64,000 bases of DNA from Alphaproteobacteria bacterium (GTDB taxonomy: Bacteria > Pseudomonadota > Alphaproteobacteria > Ferrovibrionales > Ferrovibrionaceae): NCBI GenBank assembly GCA_018336035.1, contig JAGXRD010000042.1, positions 1-64,000 of the forward strand, read 5' to 3'. How positions within the stretch are numbered: the stretch's first letter is position 1; the number at the start of each line of letters is the position of its first letter. Of the stretch, positions 17,040 through 24,347 are shown one piece after another. The notes under the pieces were generated by a model. The model was not told the origin of the DNA. It saw nothing but the letters and a program-made list of their open reading frames with translations, and made no database searches. Position numbers and translations under genes: made by a program.

Positions 17040-18239
17040 TTAATCCTGCGAGATCACGCCAGCCGCCCTCAGCCGGGCAATGCAGTCCGGCGCGATGTCG
17101 AATTCAGACAGCACTTCCGCCGTATGTTCGCCCAGCCGGGGTGCCGGCCGCCGACGTTCGGGCTGCGAATGCGACCATTCGGTGGAAATGCCGGACTCGT
17201 AGAGCATGCCCTCGGAGGGATGCTCGTAGCGGCGCACGAAGCCGGTGGCGACTAGATGCTCGTCGGTCAGCAGATCGTCGATGGAATTCATCCGCGCCGC
17301 CGGAATGTCGGCATCTTGGAACAGCGCCAGCCATTCGGCCGTAGTGCGGGTCTCGATCAGCTTCACCAGATAGCCGTAGACCTCGTCGATATGTTCAAGC
17401 CGCGCGCCCTGCGACGAGAAACGGGCATCGGCGGAGAACTTCCCTGGCTCGCCGACGGCATCGAACAGGCTGCGCCACTGCTTGTCGTTATAGACCATGA
17501 CGCAGATATAGCCGTCGCTGGTTCGGTAGGGCCGGCGTTCGGCCGACAGGCTGCGCTTGTAGCCGGCCGTGCCGAGCGGCGGATCGAACAGGCGGCCGGA
17601 GAGATGCTCGCCCATGGTGATCGAGGCGAGCCCTTCGAACATCGGCACGTCGATGCGCTGGCCTTCGCCGGTGCGCTCGCGGTGATACAGCGCACTGGTG
17701 ATGGCATTGGCCACCTGCAGGCCGATGATGCGGTCGGCCAGGATCATCGGGGCATAGCGCGGCAGATCGGCGCCGCCCTGCTGCACCAGCCAGGGAATGC
17801 CGGCCATGCCCTGGATCAGGTCGTCATAAGCCGGTCGCGCCGCATAGGGGCCGCGCTGGCTGAACCCCATGGCGCCGGCATAGATGATCTTAGGATTGAC
17901 GGCGCGGATCTCGTCATAGCCAAGACCCAGCCGGCTCATCGCCTGCGGGCGGATGTTGTAGACCAGCACATCGGCGCGCGTGGCCATATGCAGCAGTGTG
18001 GCACGGCCTTCCGCCAGCTTGAGGTCTATGACGGCGGAGCGCTTGCTGCTGTTGGTGCTGAGATAAAGATGCCCCATGCGCGGATTGCGCATGGGGCCGG
18101 CTAGCCGCATCACATCGCCATCGGGCGGTTCGATCTTGATCACATCGGCGCCATAGTCGCCCAGGATCTGGGTGGCATAGGGGCCCATGACCACGCTGGT
18201 CAGGTCGAGGACGCGGATACCCTGTAGCGGACCACTCAA
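17040..18239 (-). CDS. Family III CoA-transferase (CaiB/BaiF type)
   Basis: 399 residues. The N-terminal block GIRVLDLTSVVMGPYATQIL, GADVIKIEPPDGD, the central RPAYDDLIQGMAG containing the candidate catalytic Asp, and GEGQRIDVPMFEGLAS are standard family III features. These enzymes move CoA between carboxylic acids by ping-pong chemistry. The start is probably a TTG (18239) shortly after AAGGA at the end of the upstream gene. It belongs to the GntR-controlled operon with an acyl-CoA dehydrogenase, so it probably activates that dehydrogenase's substrate. Confidence 0.9.
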   Translation of the reverse strand: MSGPLQGIRVLDLTSVVMGPYATQILGDYGADVIKIEPPDGDVMRLAGPMRNPRMGHLYLSTNSSKRSAVIDLKLAEGRATLLHMATRADVLVYNIRPQAMSRLGLGYDEIRAVNPKIIYAGAMGFSQRGPYAARPAYDDLIQGMAGIPWLVQQGGADLPRYAPMILADRIIGLQVANAITSALYHRERTGEGQRIDVPMFEGLASITMGEHLSGRLFDPPLGTAGYKRSLSAERRPYRTSDGYICVMVYNDKQWRSLFDAVGEPGKFSADARFSSQGARLEHIDEVYGYLVKLIETRTTAEWLALFQDADIPAARMNSIDDLLTDEHLVATGFVRRYEHPSEGMLYESGISTEWSHSQPERRRPAPRLGEHTAEVLSEFDIAPDCIARLRAAGVISQD

Positions 18240-18242
18240 GCG

Positions 18243-19217
18243 TTATTCCTTCTCGATCTTCGCCGCTTCGATGACCTTGCCCCATTTCTGGTAATCGGTC
18301 TTCACGAAATCGGCGAACGCCTTTGGCGGCAGGGTCCATTTGTCATAGGACTGGGTGCGCAGGCGCGCCTCGATCTCCGGCGAGTTCATCGCCTTCACCA
18401 CGGCGGCGTGCAGCCGGCCGGCGATATCGTCCGGCAGATTCGGCGGCGCGAAGATGCCGAACCAGAGGTCGTTGCCGGCCTGCTCATAGCCCTGCACGCC
18501 GGCCTCGCTCATGGTCGGGATATTCGGCGCATAGGGACTGCGCTTCGAGCTGGTGACGGCGAGCGCCCGCACCTTGCCGCTTTCGATTTGCGGCATGGCG
18601 GTGACCAGAATATCGAACATGAAGGTCACGTGGCCGGCGATCAGGTCGATCATGGCCGGGCCGCTGCCGCGATAGGGCACATGCACCATCGGCGCATTGG
18701 TGATGACCCTCAGCAGTTCCGCCGAAAGCTGGTTCGATGTGCCCTTGCCGCCCGAGGCGAAGGTCACGGTGGTCGGATTGGACTTGGCATAGGCCACCAG
18801 TTCGCCCACGGTCTTGACTGGCACGTTGCTGTTGACGACCAGCACATTGACATAGGAGACGATCGGGCTGATCGGCGTGAAGTCCTTGGTCACGTCATAG
18901 GGGATGGCGAGCTGGATATGCGGATTGACCGCATGGGTGCCGGTGCCGCCCAGGCCGATGGTGTAACCGTCCGGCGCCGCTTTGACCACCGCCATCATGG
19001 CGATGTTGCCGCCGGCGCCGGTGCGGTTCTCGATGACCACCGGCACGCCGAGCTCGTCGGAGAGCTTCGGTGCGATCGCACGCACCAGCGCATCCGACGG
19101 TCCGCCGGCCGCATAGGGCAGGATCCAGTGGATCGGCTTGTCCGGCCATTTCTGCGCCTGGACGGGCAGGGCCATCAGGGCCGCGCAGGCGGCTATGCAC
19201 AAACTCAGTATTTTCAT
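18243..19217 (-). CDS. TctC/Bug-type periplasmic solute receptor
   Basis: 324 residues with a signal peptide (LSLCIAACAALMALPVQAQ) and Bug-family blocks WPDKPIHWILPYAAGG, VIENRTGAGGNIA, PDGYTIGLG, VHVPYRGSGPAM and VRALAVTSSKRSP. It binds carboxylates in the periplasm, sometimes feeding a TctAB permease and sometimes working as a sensor. No TctA or TctB gene is in the window, so it may use a distant permease. GGGAGG precedes the ATG. Confidence 0.93.
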   Translation of the reverse strand: MKILSLCIAACAALMALPVQAQKWPDKPIHWILPYAAGGPSDALVRAIAPKLSDELGVPVVIENRTGAGGNIAMMAVVKAAPDGYTIGLGGTGTHAVNPHIQLAIPYDVTKDFTPISPIVSYVNVLVVNSNVPVKTVGELVAYAKSNPTTVTFASGGKGTSNQLSAELLRVITNAPMVHVPYRGSGPAMIDLIAGHVTFMFDILVTAMPQIESGKVRALAVTSSKRSPYAPNIPTMSEAGVQGYEQAGNDLWFGIFAPPNLPDDIAGRLHAAVVKAMNSPEIEARLRTQSYDKWTLPPKAFADFVKTDYQKWGKVIEAAKIEKE

Positions 19218-19254
19218 TGTTTCCTCCCGGGTTTCTGCCTTACACGGCAGCGCT

Positions 19255-20406
19255 TCAACTTGCCTGCTTCAACATCTCCTTGGCGATGACCAGTTGCTGG
19301 ATCTGGCTGGTGCCTTCAAAAATCCTCAGAAGCCGTGCATCCCGGAACAGACGCTCGACCGGATATTCCTTGATGTAGCCGTAGCCGCCATGGATCTGCA
19401 GCACGCGGTCGGCGATGCGGCCGAGCGCTTCGGTGGCGAAATACTTGCAGCAGGCGGATTCCTTGGAGACATGGCGGCCGGCGCTGTATTCCGTCGCCAC
19501 CTTCTCCACCATGGCCCGTGCTGCCAGCGCTTCTGCCGCGCAGTCGGCCAGCATGGCCTGGATCAACTGGAACTGGCCGATGGTCCTGCCGAACTGCTTG
19601 CGCTCGCCGGCATAACGCACGCCCTCATGGATCAGGCGCTCGCACATGCCGACGGCCACGGCGGACATATGCAGACGGGCATGGTCCAGAGACTGCATGG
19701 CGGCGATGAAGCCGGTGCCTTCGCTGCCGCCCAGCAGGCTGGAGGCCGGCACGCGCACATCCTCGAAGATCACATCGGCGGTATGCGAACCGCGGAAACC
19801 CATCTTGCGATAGGGCTTGGCGACGGTGATGCCGGGCGTGCCGCGCTCGACCAGGAAGGCGGAGATGCCGCGGGATCTCGTTTCGGCCGGCGCGGTGCGG
19901 GCAAAGACGGTGAAGATGCCGGCATGCGGCGAATTGGTGGTGAAACGCTTGGTGCCGTTGATGATGTAATGGTCGCCGTCGCGCACCGCCTTGGTGGTCA
20001 GGGCCGCGGCATCCGATCCGGCATCGGGCTCGGTCAGGCAGAAGGAGGCGATCAGATCGCCTTTGGCTATGCGCGGCAGATAGCGCCGCCGCTGTTCCTC
20101 CGTGCCATGCGAGATGATGCCCAGCGTGCCGACGCCGTTGCTGGTGCCAAAGTAAGAGCGGAAGACCGGCGAAGCATAGGCGACCTCGAAGACGATGCTG
20201 ACTTCTTCGAACAGCGACAGGCCCAGTCCGCCATATTCCTCCGGGATGGTCATGCCGAAGAGGCCGAGCGATTTGAGCTGCTGGATGATCGGCTCCGGAA
20301 TCCTGTCATGCTCCTCGACATCTTCTTCCGCCGGAATCAGATCGTCGCGCACGAAGCGCCGTACAGTTTGTTTTAAGAGTTCAAGCGTTTCCAACCGATC
20401 AGACAT
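19255..20406 (-). CDS. Acyl-CoA dehydrogenase (short/medium-chain type)
   Basis: 383 residues with the flavin loops FCLTEPDAGSDA and ITVAKPYRKMGFRGSHTADV, and the C-terminal RDARLLRIFEGTSQIQ, where Glu364 is the expected catalytic base (MCAD position). This differs from most other dehydrogenases in the window, which place the Glu on the internal helix. It is the second gene of the GntR-led operon. FAD enzyme; electrons would go to an ETF. Confidence 0.93.
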   Translation of the reverse strand: MSDRLETLELLKQTVRRFVRDDLIPAEEDVEEHDRIPEPIIQQLKSLGLFGMTIPEEYGGLGLSLFEEVSIVFEVAYASPVFRSYFGTSNGVGTLGIISHGTEEQRRRYLPRIAKGDLIASFCLTEPDAGSDAAALTTKAVRDGDHYIINGTKRFTTNSPHAGIFTVFARTAPAETRSRGISAFLVERGTPGITVAKPYRKMGFRGSHTADVIFEDVRVPASSLLGGSEGTGFIAAMQSLDHARLHMSAVAVGMCERLIHEGVRYAGERKQFGRTIGQFQLIQAMLADCAAEALAARAMVEKVATEYSAGRHVSKESACCKYFATEALGRIADRVLQIHGGYGYIKEYPVERLFRDARLLRIFEGTSQIQQLVIAKEMLKQAS

Positions 20407-20424
20407 TTCTTCCCTTTACTTGCA

Positions 20425-21195
20425 CTATTTCGGAACCAGTTTCTCATCCTTGCCAAGGCTGCGCGCCAAGGCGGATTCGATGTAATGACGATGCAGCCGC
20501 TTCAGATGCCGCTCCATTTCCGTCACGGCGGCATCGGCATCGCGCGCTTTCATATGCTGCAGCAGCCGCGTGCGGGAGCGGATCACATCCATGGCCATGA
20601 CCGAGCCGATCTGGATGACGAAGGCCTGCAGCACGTCCATCAGTGCCTTCATCATCATGACCAGCACCGGATTGTCGGTGGCCTTGGCCAGCAGGATGTG
20701 GAATTCGATATTGACCTGGGTCTTCTCGACCATCTTGCCGGCCTTGGTCAGCGCGGCGGCCTGGGCGACATTCTCTTCCATATGGGCCAGGGCTGCGGCA
20801 TCGGCGCTCAGGCAGGCTTCGCGTACCACCACGGCCTCGATCCACAGCCGGGCCTCGGTGAGCTGCGTCAGCGATATATCGCCGACTTGGAACATGTCGC
20901 GCACCACGCTGGCCACCGCATAATGCTGGGCATCGGTGACGAAGGCGCCGCCCTTGGAGCCTTTTTTCAGCCGCACGACGCCACGGCTTTCCAAGTTGCG
21001 TAGCGCCTCGCGCACGGCATGGCGGCTGATCTGGAAATGGGCGGCCAGGTCGCGCTCGTTCGGCAGTCGGTCGCCCACCCGCAATGCGCCGCTCTGCATC
21101 TGGGCGTGGATCTGGTCCGCGACGACTTCGAACACCCGCCGGGTCTTAACCGGGGCGAAGTCCTTGGTCGGGGCTTCCACTATTGGTCCAATCAT
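20425..21195 (-). CDS. GntR-family (FCD domain) transcriptional regulator
   Basis: 256 residues. The N-terminal winged HTH reads VADQIHAQMQSGALRVGDRLPNERDLAAHF-like with ISRHAVREALRNLESRG; the C-terminal FCD helical domain carries a metal/ligand His pattern including EFHILLAKATDNPV and RHLKRLHRHY. It heads the operon with dehydrogenase, TctC-type receptor and CoA-transferase, and probably senses that pathway's substrate. The upstream DNA contains AT-rich partial palindromes (around 21326-21342) that may be its operator. No copy of the CTAAC palindrome is present. Confidence 0.9.
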   Translation of the reverse strand: MIGPIVEAPTKDFAPVKTRRVFEVVADQIHAQMQSGALRVGDRLPNERDLAAHFQISRHAVREALRNLESRGVVRLKKGSKGGAFVTDAQHYAVASVVRDMFQVGDISLTQLTEARLWIEAVVVREACLSADAAALAHMEENVAQAAALTKAGKMVEKTQVNIEFHILLAKATDNPVLVMMMKALMDVLQAFVIQIGSVMAMDVIRSRTRLLQHMKARDADAAVTEMERHLKRLHRHYIESALARSLGKDEKLVPK

Positions 21196-21369
21196 TGTGC
21201 CATCCTACGAAGAGTGAAACACTAGCGCAAGCGCGATCTGCGCCAGCATTGAAAACAATGGAAATACTACAGGATATCAGGGGTTAATGTGAGGTTCCGC
21301 CCGGCGGAAGTGGCAGAGGCGTGTCATATACCATAATATGCGGCACGCCTCTGGGTGATCTGGGCAGGG

Positions 21370-21812
21370 AGGACGGGTATTTTAGCGGCGCGGCATAGAA
21401 TTTTGCCGTGCCGGTCGTGCCATGGCTGCGCGTTTCGGTGCTGGCCGTAATGAGTTGCATCTGCCGTACTTCACCCGTTTCATCGCTTCAGCCATCACGC
21501 CGGTCTCCGGAGGCCCACTGATAGACGAAGTCATTGTGAACGGCGCGGCCAGCCGCTCGTCGATATACTTGTCGGCCGCTGCGCGCGTCGGGGCCTGCTT
21601 CTGCTTCGCCAGTGTGCCGCTAGCCGGTGGCGAAGATCAGGTTGGCGATCTCCGTGACTTCGGCTGGCTGGTGTAATTGCCGTCATATAGTCCGGATCGT
21701 TTTTCACCGTTTCGGCCAGCAGGCGGGGCATCATCCAGTTGCGGCTCGACATCTCGGTCGGCTGCGATGCCATCGGCACCAGCACATCCATCATGTCCAG
21801 GTATTTCACGCC
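21370..21812 (-). pseudogene. Homoserine-acetyltransferase-like alpha/beta hydrolase, fragment
   Basis: Leftward frames encode KYLDMMDVLVPMASQPTEM and SSRNWMMPRLLAETVKNDP, characteristic of the MetX-like alpha/beta-hydrolase family. The family sequence then jumps frames: NGNYTSQPKS, NDFVYQWAS, PPETGVMAEAMKRVKYGR and finally LITASTETRSHGTTG occur in different frames with stops between them and internal losses. The N-terminal half is absent, replaced at about 21813 by the truncated CoA-transferase. It is a dead gene from the inserted block. Confidence 0.65.
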
Positions 21813-21822
21813 CTAGTGGATT

Positions 21823-21841
21823 GGTTCCAACGTTTGGAACC
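21823..21841. repeat. Perfect 8-bp inverted repeat at an insertion junction
   Basis: GGTTCCAACGTTTGGAACC: 8-bp arms and a 3-bp spacer. It lies exactly between the last CoA-transferase-like codons and the hydrolase fragment. It could be a relic of a mobile-element end or recombination site; no identical copy was seen at the other edge near 16.09 kb. Confidence 0.5.
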
Positions 21842-22238
21842 CTCGGTTTCGGCCCATCCTGCCCGTAGCCCGCAATATGACCAGATCGGCGTTCCATTCA
21901 TTTAGAACCTCCGGCCCAATCCCCGCCCGGTCGAGCACGCTGGAGCGGAAATTCTCCACCAGAACATCAGCATTTTCAATCAGCTTTGCGAGGACCTCGC
22001 GCCCCGCGTTGGTTTTCCAGTCGAGCGTGAGAATTCGTTTGTTCCGGGCAAGCGTCTTCCAACAGACACCAATCCCGTCCCGCCCCTTAGGCCCCAGATC
22101 GCGCAACATATCGCCTCGGTCGGGGGCTTCGACCTTGATCACCTCGGCACCGAAATCCGAGAGAAGTGCTGCTGCCAGCGGCCCCACGATCACATCGCCA
22201 AGTTCAACGATCCGCACATCACATAGCGGCATCGCCAT
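21842..22238 (-). pseudogene. Family III CoA-transferase, truncated
   Basis: About 130 residues from ATG 22238 (GGGGAGG upstream): VRIVELGDVIVGPLAAALLS, GAEVIKVEAPDRGDML and LVENFRSSVLDRAGIG are N-terminal family III motifs. Similarity ends after LRATGRMGRN, and the frame stops at 21813, so the catalytic Asp domain is lost. It has its own regulon palindrome at 22280-22293. It therefore belongs to the native island and was cut by the inserted block. Its lost function may be covered by the CoA ligases. Confidence 0.75.
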
Positions 22239-22279
22239 GGCTGATCCTCCCCGACTATTCACGACTGCCAGAGTTTATT

Positions 22280-22293
22280 CTAACATTTGTTAG
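22280..22293. promoter_or_regulatory. Regulon palindrome, site 4
   Basis: CTAACATTTGTTAG, identical to site 5, 41 bp upstream of the truncated CoA-transferase. Its survival next to a dead gene shows the cluster's former extent. Confidence 0.72.
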
Positions 22294-22501
22294 ATTGACA
22301 AAAAGGGGTCTGAGCGAAGGCCGCACGAAGAATCGCCAAGCGGGCATGTAGCACCGCGCGTTTCCTCCACGGGTCAGTTCGCCGGCAAGATGAAGCCCTT
22401 GTGCCAGCATTCGGTCACATGGTCACGAGCCGAAAGCCGTTCTCCTTGGCGAACATCGCTTACGATGTCCACGTCGCTCGCGAGCAAGAAGAAGCAACTC
22501 G
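22294..22501. other. Intergenic region with a short open tail
   Basis: About 208 bases after bioY. A leftward frame reads GERLSARDHVTECWHKGF and ends ILPAN before a stop at about 22379, looking like the C-terminus of a lost gene, but I cannot assign a family. No hairpin terminator was recognised. Confidence 0.3.
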
Positions 22502-23107
22502 TTATTTCTTACTGGTCTCTTTTCCCGAGACATGGCCGAATCGTGGAAGGATCACGGATCCGGCAATATAGAGCAGACCGGCAATCGTCGATTTGAGCAG
22601 GTCACCCAACAGAAATGGATATAACCCGGTCGAGAGAAGACCCTCGCCATAGCCGGTGAAAACACCCAGCCACGCAAGCCCTGGAACGTAGATCATCACA
22701 CTTGCGGCAATGGCAATGGTGACAGCCCCAAAGATTGACTTCGCATATCCTCTTCTTGCCAGCCATCCCGCCACATAGGCCGATATCGCAAAGCCCGCAA
22801 GATAGCCGCCCGTCGGGCCGGCAACATATGCCAGCCCTGAAGGCGTCGGCGGTGTGCCCGCGAAGACCGGAAAGCCCGCCAGCCCCTGCAGGATATAGGC
22901 AATGACCACGCCGGAACCGCGGACAGGCCCGAGGAACAGGCCAAGCGCGACAACGACCAGGGTCTGCGTCGTCATCGGAACCGGATAGTAAGGAACCTGT
23001 ACTTTCGCTGATGCCGTCAGAAGCATCGTACCAGCAAGCAGTATAAGTGCCTCGCCGAACAACGTCGCGAAGGCATTGCGCTCCAAGAATGCCCTTTTGA
23101 TGTACAT
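22502..23107 (-). CDS. bioY: Biotin transporter substrate-binding subunit BioY
   Basis: About 201 residues, six hydrophobic segments. BioY-family signature: VQVPYYPVPMTTQTLVVVALG at the first loops, LGPVRGSGVVIAYILQGLAG, FAGTPPTPSGLAYVAGPTGGYLAG, typical of the S-component that binds biotin in the membrane. ATG 23107 is preceded by GGAG; two earlier ATGs (23140, 23125) lack this. No BioM or BioN (energising ATPase/T-protein) is nearby. It is the last gene of the operon that encodes a biotin-dependent carboxylase, so induction would raise biotin uptake together with carboxylase synthesis. Confidence 0.93.
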   Translation of the reverse strand: MYIKRAFLERNAFATLFGEALILLAGTMLLTASAKVQVPYYPVPMTTQTLVVVALGLFLGPVRGSGVVIAYILQGLAGFPVFAGTPPTPSGLAYVAGPTGGYLAGFAISAYVAGWLARRGYAKSIFGAVTIAIAASVMIYVPGLAWLGVFTGYGEGLLSTGLYPFLLGDLLKSTIAGLLYIAGSVILPRFGHVSGKETSKK

Positions 23108-23180
23108 CCTTTCCGCTCCAGTCATGCGTTTGGTTGGCATTTTTATAGATCTTTTCAGCAGTGGGACTCAACATTCCCAT

Positions 23181-24347
23181 TCACATGCGTTTGGCGACTT
23201 CCTCCAGCATCACCTCGGTCGCCCCTCCGCCGATTGCCTGCACCCGAGCATCCCGCGACATGCGCTCGACCGGATTTTCGCGCATGTAACCCATGCCGCC
23301 CTGGAACTGGACGCAATCGTAGAGCACGCTGTTGACCAGTTCGCCGCAATACGCCTTCACCATCGAGACCTCGCGGACGCAGTCAACACCAGCGGCGTCG
23401 AGGCGCGTCGCGTGGTACACGAGCTGCCGACCCGCCTCGATCCGCGTCAGGCAGCCCGCAAGTCGCTGGCGAACGGCTTGGTTGTTCCATAACACGCCGC
23501 CAAATGCGCTGCGCTGCTTGACATAGGCTATGGTCATGTCGAGCGCAGTCTGCGCCTCGGCGCAGGCCAGCGCGCCCAGAACGATGCGTTCGTTCTGGAA
23601 GTTTTTCATCACCGCATAGAAGCCCCTGTTGACTTCGCCAAGCACGTTCTCAGCCGGCACCCGCACCTCGTCGAAAATCAGCTCAGCTGTGTCGGAGCAG
23701 AGCCAGCCGGTCTTGCTCAACGCGCGGCCCACCGAAAGGCCCTTTGTCCCCTTCTCGACCGCGAAGATAGTGATCCCGCGCGAGCCCTTGGCGTCAGAAT
23801 CGGTCCTGGCGGCGACGAAGTAGAGATCGGCATGGACGCCGTTAGTAATGAACATCTTAGTGCCGTTCAGCTTCCAGTCGGAGCCATCCCGTGTTGCGCG
23901 GGTGCGCATGCCGGCCACATCCGAGCCAGCGCCAGGTTCGGTCACGGCGACGGCAGTGATCGTCTCGCCCGAGGTGATGGCAGGCATCCAGCGCGCCTTC
24001 TGCTCGGGTGTACCGGCGTTCTCCAGATGCGGCGAGGCCATGTCGGTATGCACCAGCACCGTGGCTGAAAAACCACCGAAGGTGGACCGGCCGACTTCCT
24101 CGGCCAGCATCACACTCGACGTGACGCCCAGTCCGGCGCCGCCATACTGTTCGTCATAGCGCATGCCGAGAAACCCGAGCGCGCCCATTTTACGCAGCAC
24201 CTCGCGGGGTACCACGCCCTTCTCTTCCCAGGCTTCGCCCATGGGCTTCACCTCGGCCTCAATGAAGCGCCGCAGCTGGGCTCGGATTATTCGAATATCC
24301 TCGCCGAACGGGCCTGTGGCCGCGTCGATGGTCTCGTGTCTGGTCAT
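23181..24347 (-). CDS. Acyl-CoA dehydrogenase, isovaleryl/citronellyl-CoA type
   Basis: 388 residues with AVTEPGAGSDVAGM and the flavin/substrate loops. The usual C-terminal EGT base is replaced by GGGATEV, and a Glu is present at the internal-helix position (Glu253 in NFQNERIVLG), the arrangement in isovaleryl-CoA dehydrogenase. That fits branched substrates and the operon, which resembles liuABCD/atuCDEF: dehydrogenase, carboxylase beta, hydratase, carboxylase alpha. The start overlaps the carboxylase alpha stop by 4 bases. Confidence 0.9.
   Translation of the reverse strand: MTRHETIDAATGPFGEDIRIIRAQLRRFIEAEVKPMGEAWEEKGVVPREVLRKMGALGFLGMRYDEQYGGAGLGVTSSVMLAEEVGRSTFGGFSATVLVHTDMASPHLENAGTPEQKARWMPAITSGETITAVAVTEPGAGSDVAGMRTRATRDGSDWKLNGTKMFITNGVHADLYFVAARTDSDAKGSRGITIFAVEKGTKGLSVGRALSKTGWLCSDTAELIFDEVRVPAENVLGEVNRGFYAVMKNFQNERIVLGALACAEAQTALDMTIAYVKQRSAFGGVLWNNQAVRQRLAGCLTRIEAGRQLVYHATRLDAAGVDCVREVSMVKAYCGELVNSVLYDCVQFQGGMGYMRENPVERMSRDARVQAIGGGATEVMLEEVAKRM

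Noticed and set aside
19138-20376. Long rightward open frame (412 codons) opposite the acyl-CoA dehydrogenase
   Set aside because: Complement of a complete, well-conserved gene with its own ribosome site; no recognisable domain.
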